Origin: a virus
IMG/VR virus record: IMGVR_UViG_3300020171_000099
Span: 1 to 30,757 of that record
Length of the DNA: 30,757 bases
Direction: 5' to 3' (one strand)
Both the position numbers and the translations under genes were made by a program. Every line of letters begins with the position of its first letter. Position 1 is the stretch's first letter. Below the pieces are notes generated by a model, which was given only the letters and a program-made list of their open reading frames with translations, was not told the origin of the DNA and made no database searches. Shown here piece by piece: positions 16,734 through 23,869 of this stretch.

Positions 16734-17121
16734 TATTTCTCTCCACTTGTCCAGAAAATGCGACCACACATTCCCTTATAAAAGTATTTACAATCTGATC
16801 TTTAGTATCTTCAAATGCTTTTTCTAACCCCATGTACTTAGCAATATCCAAAGTTGTTTGGTTAACTTCCATAAAAACGTCAAATAGCTTTTTCACTTCT
16901 GACGGAGATAAACCAACAATTTCTTTAGTGGTAACATCGGAAGCTAAAGAAAGGATAGTCTCATATATCGATTTATCTTTAAACTGTTCAGTCAAATCAT
17001 ATTCCGGCTTCATAGGAACCAACCCTATTTTAGACAAAAGAAACAAAACTTCCTTAACCGTTAATTCGTTAATTTGTATTTCTCTATCTCCAAACTTTAT
17101 AATTTTTCTTTGCTTCATCAT
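16690..17121 (-). CDS. Tail assembly chaperone
   Basis: The 143-residue product lies directly between the tail tube and tape measure genes, overlapping the second chaperone frame. This is the hallmark place of tail assembly chaperones, which keep the tape measure soluble and help start tube polymerisation. The sequence is acidic and helical with INELTVKEVLFLLSKIG and LSPSEVKKLFDVFMEV. The second of two adjacent ATGs (17118) is better spaced from the GAGGAG site. A run GAGAAAAAT near the end could allow a +1 slip into the other frame. Confidence 0.75.
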   Translation of the reverse strand: MMKQRKIIKFGDREIQINELTVKEVLFLLSKIGLVPMKPEYDLTEQFKDKSIYETILSLASDVTTKEIVGLSPSEVKKLFDVFMEVNQTTLDIAKYMGLEKAFEDTKDQIVNTFIRECVVAFSGQVERNIDNSSPKQEKNITK

Positions 17122-17128
17122 CTCCTCA

Positions 17129-17683
17129 TTACGCAGTAGTAGTTGTAGTAGTTGTAGTAGTTGTAGTAGTTGTATATGTTACATCATAATATGGGCTACT
17201 CGCATGATTTGTAGTATCAGCAAGACCTTCGGCTGTAAATGACATTGACATATACTCCTCCCCGATAAGAGACAGCGGACCTCCCGGAGTTAACGTTGCT
17301 TTCCAAAAAGTCCATGTTCTATTTGGCCCAATCGGATTATTGGAAACAAACTGAAGAGCATATTCAGTATCTGCTGCCTGAAGAGCATGAAGGACGCCAC
17401 TCGCTTCTGTAGCTGACAAAAATAATTTTAAATTTTCAACGGCAATCTCATCTAAAACAAAAGTAACCATATAATCTGTTTGAATGATAGGATTCTTATC
17501 TTTTAGTCTATAATCTTGTCTTGAACTATAATGTGGCAATCTTTCAATAGTATGTTCTACCTCAATTGAAGAAGCGTTACCAACATCTGTATAAGCAACA
17601 GGAGGAGTAGCTCCCACCCATGCTGCAATTGAAAGAATCCCTTTCCCTATTGTATAATTTCCTGTATCTGCTGGTGTAGGCAT
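17129..17683 (-). CDS. Major tail tube protein with C-terminal Thr tract
   Basis: I use the ATG at 17683 (184 residues), which has GGGGGA eight bases ahead. The longer frame from 17725 would overlap the previous gene. The product is beta-rich with the pattern of siphovirus tube proteins: a GKGILSIAAW start, then EVEHTIERLPHYSSRQDYRL, and a late segment EYMSMSFTAEG. It ends in an unusual run of about 13 Thr residues and one Ala, coded by four perfect 9-base repeats. Such a tract would project from the tube surface on every subunit. Position before the chaperones supports the call. Confidence 0.8.
   Translation of the reverse strand: MPTPADTGNYTIGKGILSIAAWVGATPPVAYTDVGNASSIEVEHTIERLPHYSSRQDYRLKDKNPIIQTDYMVTFVLDEIAVENLKLFLSATEASGVLHALQAADTEYALQFVSNNPIGPNRTWTFWKATLTPGGPLSLIGEEYMSMSFTAEGLADTTNHASSPYYDVTYTTTTTTTTTTTTTA
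17136..17171 (-). repeat. Four perfect 9-base repeats coding the Thr tail
   Basis: On the plus strand the unit GTAGTAGTT occurs four times in tandem, plus a partial copy. Exact identity at the DNA level implies recent expansion by slippage or recombination, unlike the more degenerate stalk in the 4987 gene. Confidence 0.85.
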
Positions 17684-17685
17684 TT

Positions 17686-18138
17686 TTATATCCCCCTTAT
17701 TGTATGTACATACTGTACTATACATATCATCGAAAAGGCATAGTATGGATCAAAAATGCCTGTCTCGACATTAGTTGTTAAAGATGTTGCAATTGCTAAA
17801 TTTCCTTTCTGTGGATCTTCATATAATTTTGTCCAAATATCATCCGCTAATGACGATATCGCTTGATCTGGATTCTCATTATCCTGTCCATAAACAATAA
17901 GCTCAATGCTTAACTCTGAAATTATCTTATCAATATTGCCTTGGACTCTTGATGATCTTTTTAAAGTACCTGACGGCAATCCTGCTGTAACTGCTATAAA
18001 AGGCAACTGAGATTGAGGAATGGAAGATAGCTCCGAAAATCCCAACTTTCTTCTCGCAACAGTAGATATGGCTGCAATCTCCTCAAGAGAAGTAATTACA
18101 TTTTGTATAATCTGTTCTCTTATACTATTAACTGCCAT
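17686..18138 (-). CDS. Tail terminator-like protein
   Basis: The 150-residue product begins with a helix SIREQIIQNVITSLEEI and continues with strands QLPFIAVTAGLPSG and KIISELSIELIVYGQD, then an ALA-rich helix with DDIWTKLYEDP. This order (helix, beta pairs, helix) is typical of tail terminator and tail-tube joining proteins. It sits just upstream of the tube gene and starts on the last base of the previous stop. The family is inferred from pattern and position. Confidence 0.65.
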   Translation of the reverse strand: MAVNSIREQIIQNVITSLEEIAAISTVARRKLGFSELSSIPQSQLPFIAVTAGLPSGTLKRSSRVQGNIDKIISELSIELIVYGQDNENPDQAISSLADDIWTKLYEDPQKGNLAIATSLTTNVETGIFDPYYAFSMICIVQYVHTIRGI

Positions 18139-18596
18139 TATATCATCGCCTTTGCAATATGCTGATCTACTATTTTTTCTATCCCTTGAATATCTTCCAA
18201 ATTTATAGCAAAAAACTTTCTTTCTGGAAGTTTATTCATCCCATAATGATGTTTCTCTGCTTTTCTTGATTGTTCCTTATCTGCAAAATAAACAGTTGCT
18301 TTACTTGCATCTGCCTTAACCGACATACTCCCCATCATATGTCCTTTAAAAAATAAATCTACCTTATTTACTGGCCTCCCTGCCTTGAATCTAAAAAATC
18401 TATACGCATTAGAATATGGAGTAAACAAACTATTGTCTACATCTACTCCTGCCGCTGTTCTTTCAAGAATGCCTGTCTTAGCAAAAAATCCTAACTCAAG
18501 GAGTAATTTTTTAACTCGTATATCGCTTAAAGCCCCTTGCAATGCTTTTAACGCCAAAGCTACATCTCGATCAATTACTTGTACATGAGTCGCCAT
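18138..18596 (-). CDS. Virion morphogenesis / head-tail joining protein
   Basis: The 152-residue product has the order RTAAGVDVDNSLFTPYS, then VDLFFKGHMMGSM, a strand KATVYFADKE, then KAEKHHYGMNKLPERKFFAIN. I recall this as the Mu gpG-type virion morphogenesis pattern, in which a His-Gly segment is followed by a Pro-x-Arg-x-Phe-Phe motif. Such proteins join heads to tails or complete the neck. The position between a connector and the tail terminator agrees. Confidence 0.7.
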   Translation of the reverse strand: MATHVQVIDRDVALALKALQGALSDIRVKKLLLELGFFAKTGILERTAAGVDVDNSLFTPYSNAYRFFRFKAGRPVNKVDLFFKGHMMGSMSVKADASKATVYFADKEQSRKAEKHHYGMNKLPERKFFAINLEDIQGIEKIVDQHIAKAMI

Positions 18597-19091
18597 CTAT
18601 ATCCTTGACAATTGCCTTGGAAGTTTTTGATAAGCTTTTTCTTCTAATGCTTCTACCACATTATCTGCATCCCAATCGTAATCAATCCCCGCTTTAATAA
18701 TACGTTTAAATTCAATTTCATACTTCTTTGCATACCTATCTGATAAAGCCATATATACATCTGTTTCGGAATCTTTAGACAAGTACTCATAAGCAAGCTC
18801 AAATGTTTTAAATACCGACAAATCTTTAACTTGTGTTTCCCAGTTAAGCATTCTTCCAGGGGAGAAGGGAGTCAATCTATAATCAACCCCCTTCTCTCCA
18901 CAAGTTTGTCTATACCACCCGCTTTCTAAATCCCGATTAACGATATCCCTTGCTTTATAATGAGTAAAAGCCCAACTCCCTATCCCTAAACTAATTATAT
19001 TACTTCTTCTCTTAAGCAAATCATCATCGGACGAATAAGGAGGCTGAGTACTCGTCGTTGTAGTTGTTGTACTTGTTGTAGTAGTCGCCAT
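18597..19091 (-). CDS. Head-tail connector with N-terminal Thr/Ser tract
   Basis: The 164-residue product opens with 14 Thr/Ser residues after the initial Met-Ala. A largely helical domain follows: DDDLLKRRSNIISLG, then DIVNRDLESGWYR and KTFELAYEYLSKD. This is the pattern of head completion adaptors that dock under the portal (an ILSIG-like helix start, then a Tyr-rich helix). The low-complexity lead is an odd addition that conventional connectors lack. It is shared in type with five other genes in this window. Confidence 0.6.
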   Translation of the reverse strand: MATTTTSTTTTTTSTQPPYSSDDDLLKRRSNIISLGIGSWAFTHYKARDIVNRDLESGWYRQTCGEKGVDYRLTPFSPGRMLNWETQVKDLSVFKTFELAYEYLSKDSETDVYMALSDRYAKKYEIEFKRIIKAGIDYDWDADNVVEALEEKAYQKLPRQLSRI

Positions 19092-19105
19092 TTAACAAGG
19101 CTCCC

Positions 19106-19378
19106 TTATGTTGTTAAATCTCTATTTAATCGTATTTTTTTTCTGGCTACAGGAATGACTTCGTTGATACCAAGAGTAGTATCTCCAATTATATTCCCCG
19201 CAGGAGTTACATTTGCCTTTACAGGAGCGTCCAATTGTTCATACCCATATTTTCTTAAAACATGGATTAACCTTGGATTTTCTGTTTCTATTCTCCTTTG
19301 ATGAAAAGCAAACCAAGGCTTGTTTTCCTTGGGATTCCAAAGTATCGCCGGTTTGTCACCTTGTAAAAAAATAGCCAT
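19106..19378 (-). CDS. Small head-module protein (90 aa)
   Basis: The product contains ILWNPKENKPWFAF and RRIETENPRLIHVLRKYGYEQ. I recall this arrangement (data strand, short loop, then TxDPxLIxxLxxxGY) from small proteins between capsid and connector genes in many phages. The C-terminus is basic. The start has a strong AGGAGG site. A capsid-associated or assembly role is likely but unproven. Confidence 0.5.
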   Translation of the reverse strand: MAIFLQGDKPAILWNPKENKPWFAFHQRRIETENPRLIHVLRKYGYEQLDAPVKANVTPAGNIIGDTTLGINEVIPVARKKIRLNRDLTT

Positions 19379-19390
19379 AATCCTCCTTTT

Positions 19391-19675
19391 CTATGATGTA
19401 GTTGAAATAGTACTGCTAGTAGAACTTGTTGTACTTATAGTACTCGTTGTTGAAATTGTTGAACTTGTACTTGACGTGCTTGATGTAGTTGAAGTTGTAC
19501 TTGAAGTACTTGAAGTACTTGATGTCGTACTGCTTGTACTTGTTGTGCTTGTGGTTGTGGTTGTGGTTGTTGCATGAGTCACAATTGAATCATGCACTTC
19601 TTCCATAAATTCTCTCTCTTTTGGAGACCGAACTTTCATACAGTCATCATAATCAAATATCTTACTCTTAGCCAT
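19391..19675 (-). CDS. Small head-module protein with long Thr/Ser tail
   Basis: The 94-residue product has a compact N-terminal part (residues 1-35: SKIFDYDDCMKVRSPKE, then FMEEVHD), followed by 59 almost pure Thr/Ser residues. It is 30 of 35 identical in the N-part to the product of 19704-19850, which has only a short tail. The N-part is acidic and may bind the capsid, displaying the Thr/Ser tail outside. The codon variety suggests divergence after expansion. Function unknown. Confidence 0.6.
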   Translation of the reverse strand: MAKSKIFDYDDCMKVRSPKEREFMEEVHDSIVTHATTTTTTTSTTSTSSTTSSTSSTSSTTSTTSSTSSTSSTISTTSTISTTSSTSSTISTTS

Positions 19676-19703
19676 AATTTATCCTCCTTTCGCTACTTCC
19701 ACT

Positions 19704-19850
19704 TTAAACAGTAGTTGTTGTAGTAGTTGACGATGTAGTCGTAGTAGCGTGAGTAGTAATGGCATCATGCACTTCCTCCATAAAAGCTCTCTCTTTTGGA
19801 GACCGAACTTTCATTGAATCATCATAATCAAATATTGTTGATTTGGCCAT
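19704..19850 (-). CDS. Short Thr/Ser-tail paralogue next to capsid gene
   Basis: The 48-residue frame begins at an ATG at 19850 behind an AGGAGG-type site. It repeats the N-part of the 19391 gene (SxIFDYDDxMKVRSPKERxFMEEVHD) and then ends with about 14 Thr/Ser residues and a Val. The preserved protein sequence across two copies argues that it is coding. It was probably formed by tandem duplication with the longer copy. Confidence 0.6.
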   Translation of the reverse strand: MAKSTIFDYDDSMKVRSPKERAFMEEVHDAITTHATTTTSSTTTTTTV

Positions 19851-19892
19851 AATCTATCCTCCTATTATTGTTAAAAATTAAATGGAGGATGA

Positions 19893-20837
19893 CTAAGAAG
19901 TAGCCAATCCGGTAATTGTTCCATGATATTCTTCCGGGCCATAGTCAATTCCAATCTGTCCATAAATCTGACCTTTCTCAGATGCTCCTGTTTTAGAAAG
20001 TTCTTCGTAGAAAAGAACCCCTTTGCCTGGAACAGGAAGAAAGACAGGATAAACAACAGACATATCCGCAACCAGTATGGTTCCCGCCGGCACATTAGGC
20101 GCATAAACAATCCCAATAACCGCAAAGTCTGTTTCAATTTGCTTAATATTTACTCCACCAACATTCCTATCTTCCGGAGCGTATGCATATATATTAGTTA
20201 ATTTCTGTTTCTGAAAAGCATTGCAGAAAATAACCATATCCATAAACTGAGCACCATTGCCTGCCATCGTTCTAAGCAAAGTGTCGATAAGAGTTTTACT
20301 TAATGCCGCTGCTGCAGCCGCGACTGTATTGCTGGTCGCTGCTGTGATTATACCTTTTGTTTTAGCTGCTGTCGCCGCATCGGTTGCCGCTGCATAGGTA
20401 CCCCTAAGAAAACTATAATCCGCATCAATTGCAATTTGTCTCATGTTAGCTGCAATCTGGAAATCTTTCTCATTAGAGACAGGCTGATTCCCTAAAATAG
20501 ATAGCCCGCTAATTTCTCCAATTACAGACTGTTTTGCGTAAGAAATAGATACCTGCTCCTGGAATATCTGGACGGTATTAGTATCCTGCCCCCGAACATA
20601 AGTGGTCGGAGTAGGAGCGGTAAGAGAATCTGTTTCAGTAATAGCCGGTTGTGCTGCGCCTTCAAGGCTCCAAGGCTGGGCAATAGGAAACTGAAAAGAT
20701 GCACACTGCTTTGATCTTGCTCCACCAAGACCCCCAATCATATTTAAAAACGGAGTTTGATTTGCCCCAATCATAAATAATTCACCTATATAATTAGGAC
20801 AATTCCATACTGATGTTACTGCTGCTGCATTAGCCAT
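19893..20837 (-). CDS. Major capsid protein (HK97 fold, SU10-like)
   Basis: The 314-residue product starts ANAAAVTSVWNCPNYIGEL. It has the conserved opening TPFLNMIGGLGGAR of the SU10/DUF5309-like capsid group, followed by FQFPIAQPW, a SISYAKQSVIG segment and an Ala-rich spine helix (about 155-180). The later part has VIFCNAFQKQKL, FAVIGIVYAPNVPAGTILVAD and a C-terminal YGPEEYHGTI strand, as expected for an HK97-fold shell subunit. It follows the scaffold gene and has an AAGGAGAG site. No prohead protease is fused. The family name is from recalled motifs. Confidence 0.85.
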   Translation of the reverse strand: MANAAAVTSVWNCPNYIGELFMIGANQTPFLNMIGGLGGARSKQCASFQFPIAQPWSLEGAAQPAITETDSLTAPTPTTYVRGQDTNTVQIFQEQVSISYAKQSVIGEISGLSILGNQPVSNEKDFQIAANMRQIAIDADYSFLRGTYAAATDAATAAKTKGIITAATSNTVAAAAAALSKTLIDTLLRTMAGNGAQFMDMVIFCNAFQKQKLTNIYAYAPEDRNVGGVNIKQIETDFAVIGIVYAPNVPAGTILVADMSVVYPVFLPVPGKGVLFYEELSKTGASEKGQIYGQIGIDYGPEEYHGTITGLATS

Positions 20838-20900
20838 AATTTTCTCTCCTTTGTAATGCTAAATTGGCACTCCGTTTTTATATACAATAATTATGGTTAA

Positions 20901-21746
20901 TTACTGATAAATAGAGATACCTTTAGCGTGTAATTGATTTTTAAATGTAATTGCCATACTTGCATTACCTGCTGTAAGAGCATCTTTATACTTTGCTTTT
21001 AAAGCCGCAATGTCTCCTTTTTCACCCTTATTGTCTTGCCCAGAATTTCCAGACCCACTTGCTCCCGCTCTAAAAATACGATCTTTCATCGGATAACGAT
21101 CAATAATTTCTGCAATCGCTTCCTCAAAATCTGCATTCTCTCCAGGATTATTTCTGGACGGAATTCTATCTTCCCCTATATACCCTGCTACAATCAATTC
21201 CCCTGTTTCTGTTTCTTCAACCTTAAAATGTTTACCAAAATAACTTTCTGCAATTTCAGGGAGAAGAACAGTTTTAGAATCTTCCCCTGAGAAAAATGGC
21301 GAAGATGCAAATCTGGAAGAAACCATTAATTGATAAATTTTACCGTCTTTGTCAGATATAATTTTATCTCTGTTTGCTATTTCTGTTGTTTTAACTGTTT
21401 CTAAATCAGCAAGTTTAATATCATACGCTTCTTTAATCTGTCTCTTTAACTCGTCTACTTTATCTGCGTCAATCAATTTCTTATCTGATAAGTTTTGAAC
21501 AGTTTCAACGGCTTTCTTTGCATTAGCCATCCATTCTACCGGATTTTCAATATCTGCAAGGACAACCAATTTTTCTTCCATCTCTTGTATCTTTCTTTTA
21601 CGTGCTGCCGATTCACTGTTTACTGCTTGAATTTTAGAATAGAGTTGCATAACATCGATAACAACTTCTTTCTCATCCTTATCAATGTAAACAGGCTTTT
21701 CGTCAATCACTACTACGTTGCCATTTTCATCAAGTTTTAATTTCAT
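20901..21746 (-). CDS. Capsid scaffolding protein
   Basis: The 281-residue product is highly charged, mainly helical and coiled, with VDELKRQIKEAYDIKL in the middle. It carries a small globular part (SRFASSPFFSGEDSKTVLLP), then a GENADFEEAIAEII segment and a Gly/Ser/Asn-rich linker before a short C-terminal helix ending AKGISIYQ. This arrangement, and the place immediately before the capsid gene, identify a scaffold that guides shell assembly and is then lost. No protease active-site triad was seen. Confidence 0.75.
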   Translation of the reverse strand: MKLKLDENGNVVVIDEKPVYIDKDEKEVVIDVMQLYSKIQAVNSESAARKRKIQEMEEKLVVLADIENPVEWMANAKKAVETVQNLSDKKLIDADKVDELKRQIKEAYDIKLADLETVKTTEIANRDKIISDKDGKIYQLMVSSRFASSPFFSGEDSKTVLLPEIAESYFGKHFKVEETETGELIVAGYIGEDRIPSRNNPGENADFEEAIAEIIDRYPMKDRIFRAGASGSGNSGQDNKGEKGDIAALKAKYKDALTAGNASMAITFKNQLHAKGISIYQ

Positions 21747-21838
21747 AGTTACTACCTTTCGTTAGGCTTCTGCCTACTCTGTTTATTGTTTGTTAAGACT
21801 TCCGTCTTTTCATTATCAAATTATTAGATATTATTTTA

Positions 21839-21868
21839 TACATATATTAATTTTCTATTATAAATCAA
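21839..21868 (-). promoter_or_regulatory. Possible leftward promoter before the scaffold gene
   Basis: A TTGATT box (21868-21863) and a TATGTA box (21844-21839) are 18 bases apart, about 90 bases before the scaffold start. The -35 part lies inside the palindrome at 21860-21875. In such AT-rich DNA box matches are easy to find, so this is weak without RNA data. Confidence 0.3.
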
Positions 21869-21875
21869 GATTTAT
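21860..21875. promoter_or_regulatory. Palindrome ATAAATC-AA-GATTTAT (copy 2), operator-like
   Basis: Perfect 7-base arms around an AA centre, embedded in a 20-base stretch identical to one at 28238-28257. Both copies lie roughly 115-145 bases upstream of a leftward start codon (scaffold here, small terminase there). This is the form expected for a dimeric repressor or activator site. No binding protein is known from the sequence. Confidence 0.5.
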
Positions 21876-21898
21876 TATATTAATATCCTTAATTATCA

Positions 21899-21953
21899 AT
21901 ATTTAACTAATATTTAACTAATATTTAACTAATATTTAACTAATATTTAACTA
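21899..21953. repeat. Five tandem 11-base repeats (ATATTTAACTA)
   Basis: Five exact copies in a row, followed by a degenerate partial copy. The unit length is close to one helical turn, so the TTAA-containing sites would face one side of the DNA. They lie between the 57-residue gene and the palindrome upstream of the scaffold gene. They may be a protein-binding array, a curved element, or simple slippage. Confidence 0.85.
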
Positions 21954-21957
21954 ATAT

Positions 21958-22131
21958 CTATAATTTTTTTCTTTGTCTTGGCAAATAATATGCTGGTAAT
22001 TTCTTAAAATCATCCATCGTCATATTATTTAATTTTAAAAACTCATCTAATTCTTTTCCAATTGGCAAATCATAAGATTGTTTTGTCCAATCTGAGTTTA
22101 ATAAATCTGCATCTATTTCTATTGCTTTCAT
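21958..22131 (-). CDS. Conserved 57-aa phage protein following MuF
   Basis: The start overlaps the MuF stop as TAATG at 22131, so it is coupled. The translation contains DWTKQSYDLPIGKELDEFLK, then NNMTMDDFKKLPAYYL. I recall this pattern (DxDWTKxxWDLPxxxxxEFxxFL, then GxxxxxFxxLPxY) from small proteins placed directly after the portal or MuF gene in many phages. The role is unknown; capsid assembly is likely from context. It is too short to have been noticed easily. Confidence 0.65.
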   Translation of the reverse strand: MKAIEIDADLLNSDWTKQSYDLPIGKELDEFLKLNNMTMDDFKKLPAYYLPRQRKKL

Positions 22132-23867
22132 TATTTAGTTGCTCCATATATTGCGTTAGTTATATTTTTATTAAATTCACTTCCACTGCCAAAAAGATTA
22201 GACCAGCTACTTTCTCCCCATCTTTTTAAGGAAGAAACAAGTACTGTTTCCCCTCCAGTTTTTTGAGAACCTAAAACAACATATTCAAATTCACTTTCAC
22301 ATCCATATCCTGTAACTGGACAAGATAATACTCTATTTACTGGAATGTCTGCAAAAAATATAGCAGAATCTTCCGCCTCTTTAATCGCAAAACTTCTTGC
22401 AGTTCTCATATCGCTACTAAAACTTGACATTGGTTGTAATTTTATATTAATTTTCGATATTAAATTATCTCTTGTTGATTGAGCTATTCCGGTATCCCCA
22501 ATATATCCTCTTGCAACTCTAACTGTTTTCAATCCTTGTTTCTTTAAATAGGTCTGTGTATCATTATACATTTCTCTGAGAAATCTTCTTGCTGCTACTT
22601 CATGCGTTTTAAATAATGTTTGTGCTTCTGCTAATGCTGTTTTATCCCACCAAATAGAACTACCTTTTAATCCAAATTCTTTTTCTGCTGCTAACTGCAT
22701 CATAATACTTGGAGGATTATTATCTCCGCTTGTACACGCCCATTGTCGAATAAGATTATCTACTGTATCTGCGCTCATTTGTTCAGAAGAAGTTCCTGCT
22801 AAAGACCCAGAAAATTCTTTCTTAAATTTATTCCATTCTGATATATTAAGAGACTCCATTCGCTCGCCCAGTCTTTTAGAAATATTCTTTTTAAGTTCTC
22901 CTGCAGTTACATCTCCACCATAAGCGGCATCAGCTGAAATTTCATAATGATATAATATATCTTGTGCTGTACTAACTTTTGAACCTGAGGTTATTGCCCC
23001 TAATTCAACCGTTGGTATTACCTCTGCAAACGCTACCCCTTCAGCTGGCCATCTTTGTACTTCAATCTGTCCATCTTCAATCCATTCGGGTCTTACAGGA
23101 TGCCAGGAATGTCTACAATTATATCCGCCTCTGTTTATTAATGTTAAACCAGGCGCTTTGCCTGTCCATGACATTCCATCCATTTCTTGAATTTGTTCAA
23201 GCGTAAACACTTTCCCTGCCCTTGCAACACAAAATGGGCGACTATCTCTTATAATATTCCCATAATATAAAAATGTATCAATATCTGCGTCTGCTGCTTT
23301 CTTTACATTTAATCTGGTATAATAATTCATTAACGAATCATGCGCTTTTAATGATGCATATCTTTCTAACTGCCCTCCTGCTAATACGCTTTTTATATTG
23401 TCAACATATTCTGCAAACGATCTTCCTACGAGTACTGCATCGTATGTTGATTGGGCTATTTTATTAAGTGCATCATTGCCCAAATTTTGAAAGCTATCAA
23501 TTGTAGCGCTATGCAAAGCATTAAACATATCTTTGTCTGCTGTTGTAAACGAAAGAGGGATATCAAGTCCCTTAAATTCCTTTGATATAATACCGTTAAC
23601 TTTATTGAATCCATCAACTGCTCTGATAGCAGCATCCTCATATACTGTTTTAAACTCTTTTATAAGACTTTTATGATACTGGACGGCGCTTGATAATGTT
23701 CGTTGCGATTTAATATCACCTGCTCTTGCAATAGATAGTTTGTCGGCCGCTTTATCAATAATATTATTCTCAAGCTTTTTAATACTATTAGATAACAACT
23801 TTTGATTATTTAATAGTAATTTATCTATCTGATCTTCTGTTTGGGCATATATTTGGGATATATTCAT
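22131..23867 (-). CDS. MuF minor head protein fused to ADP-ribosyltransferase-like domain
   Basis: The 578-residue product has a helical N-part and a MuF head-morphogenesis domain (about 150-260). The latter carries NIIRDSRPFCVARAGK (Cys213) and GGYNCRHSWHP (Cys251, His253), which recall its zinc-like signature. The C-terminal third (about 300-578) shows the R-S-E layout of arginine-type ADP-ribosyltransferases: Arg450 or Arg453 in VRVARGYIG, a serine motif MSSFSSD (480-486) followed by ARSFA, and ESEFE before YVVLG (Glu526 and Glu528 as ExE). MuF proteins carrying toxin domains are known in phages and prophages. MuF proteins sit at the portal and may be injected, so this could modify host proteins at infection. 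Motifs are seen; activity is inferred. Confidence 0.8.
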   Translation of the reverse strand: MNISQIYAQTEDQIDKLLLNNQKLLSNSIKKLENNIIDKAADKLSIARAGDIKSQRTLSSAVQYHKSLIKEFKTVYEDAAIRAVDGFNKVNGIISKEFKGLDIPLSFTTADKDMFNALHSATIDSFQNLGNDALNKIAQSTYDAVLVGRSFAEYVDNIKSVLAGGQLERYASLKAHDSLMNYYTRLNVKKAADADIDTFLYYGNIIRDSRPFCVARAGKVFTLEQIQEMDGMSWTGKAPGLTLINRGGYNCRHSWHPVRPEWIEDGQIEVQRWPAEGVAFAEVIPTVELGAITSGSKVSTAQDILYHYEISADAAYGGDVTAGELKKNISKRLGERMESLNISEWNKFKKEFSGSLAGTSSEQMSADTVDNLIRQWACTSGDNNPPSIMMQLAAEKEFGLKGSSIWWDKTALAEAQTLFKTHEVAARRFLREMYNDTQTYLKKQGLKTVRVARGYIGDTGIAQSTRDNLISKINIKLQPMSSFSSDMRTARSFAIKEAEDSAIFFADIPVNRVLSCPVTGYGCESEFEYVVLGSQKTGGETVLVSSLKRWGESSWSNLFGSGSEFNKNITNAIYGATK

Positions 23868-23869
23868 TT

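Noticed and set aside
19320-19577. Plus-strand hydrophobic Val/Leu-rich frame
   Set aside because: It is again antisense to a Thr/Ser tract and has no ribosome site.
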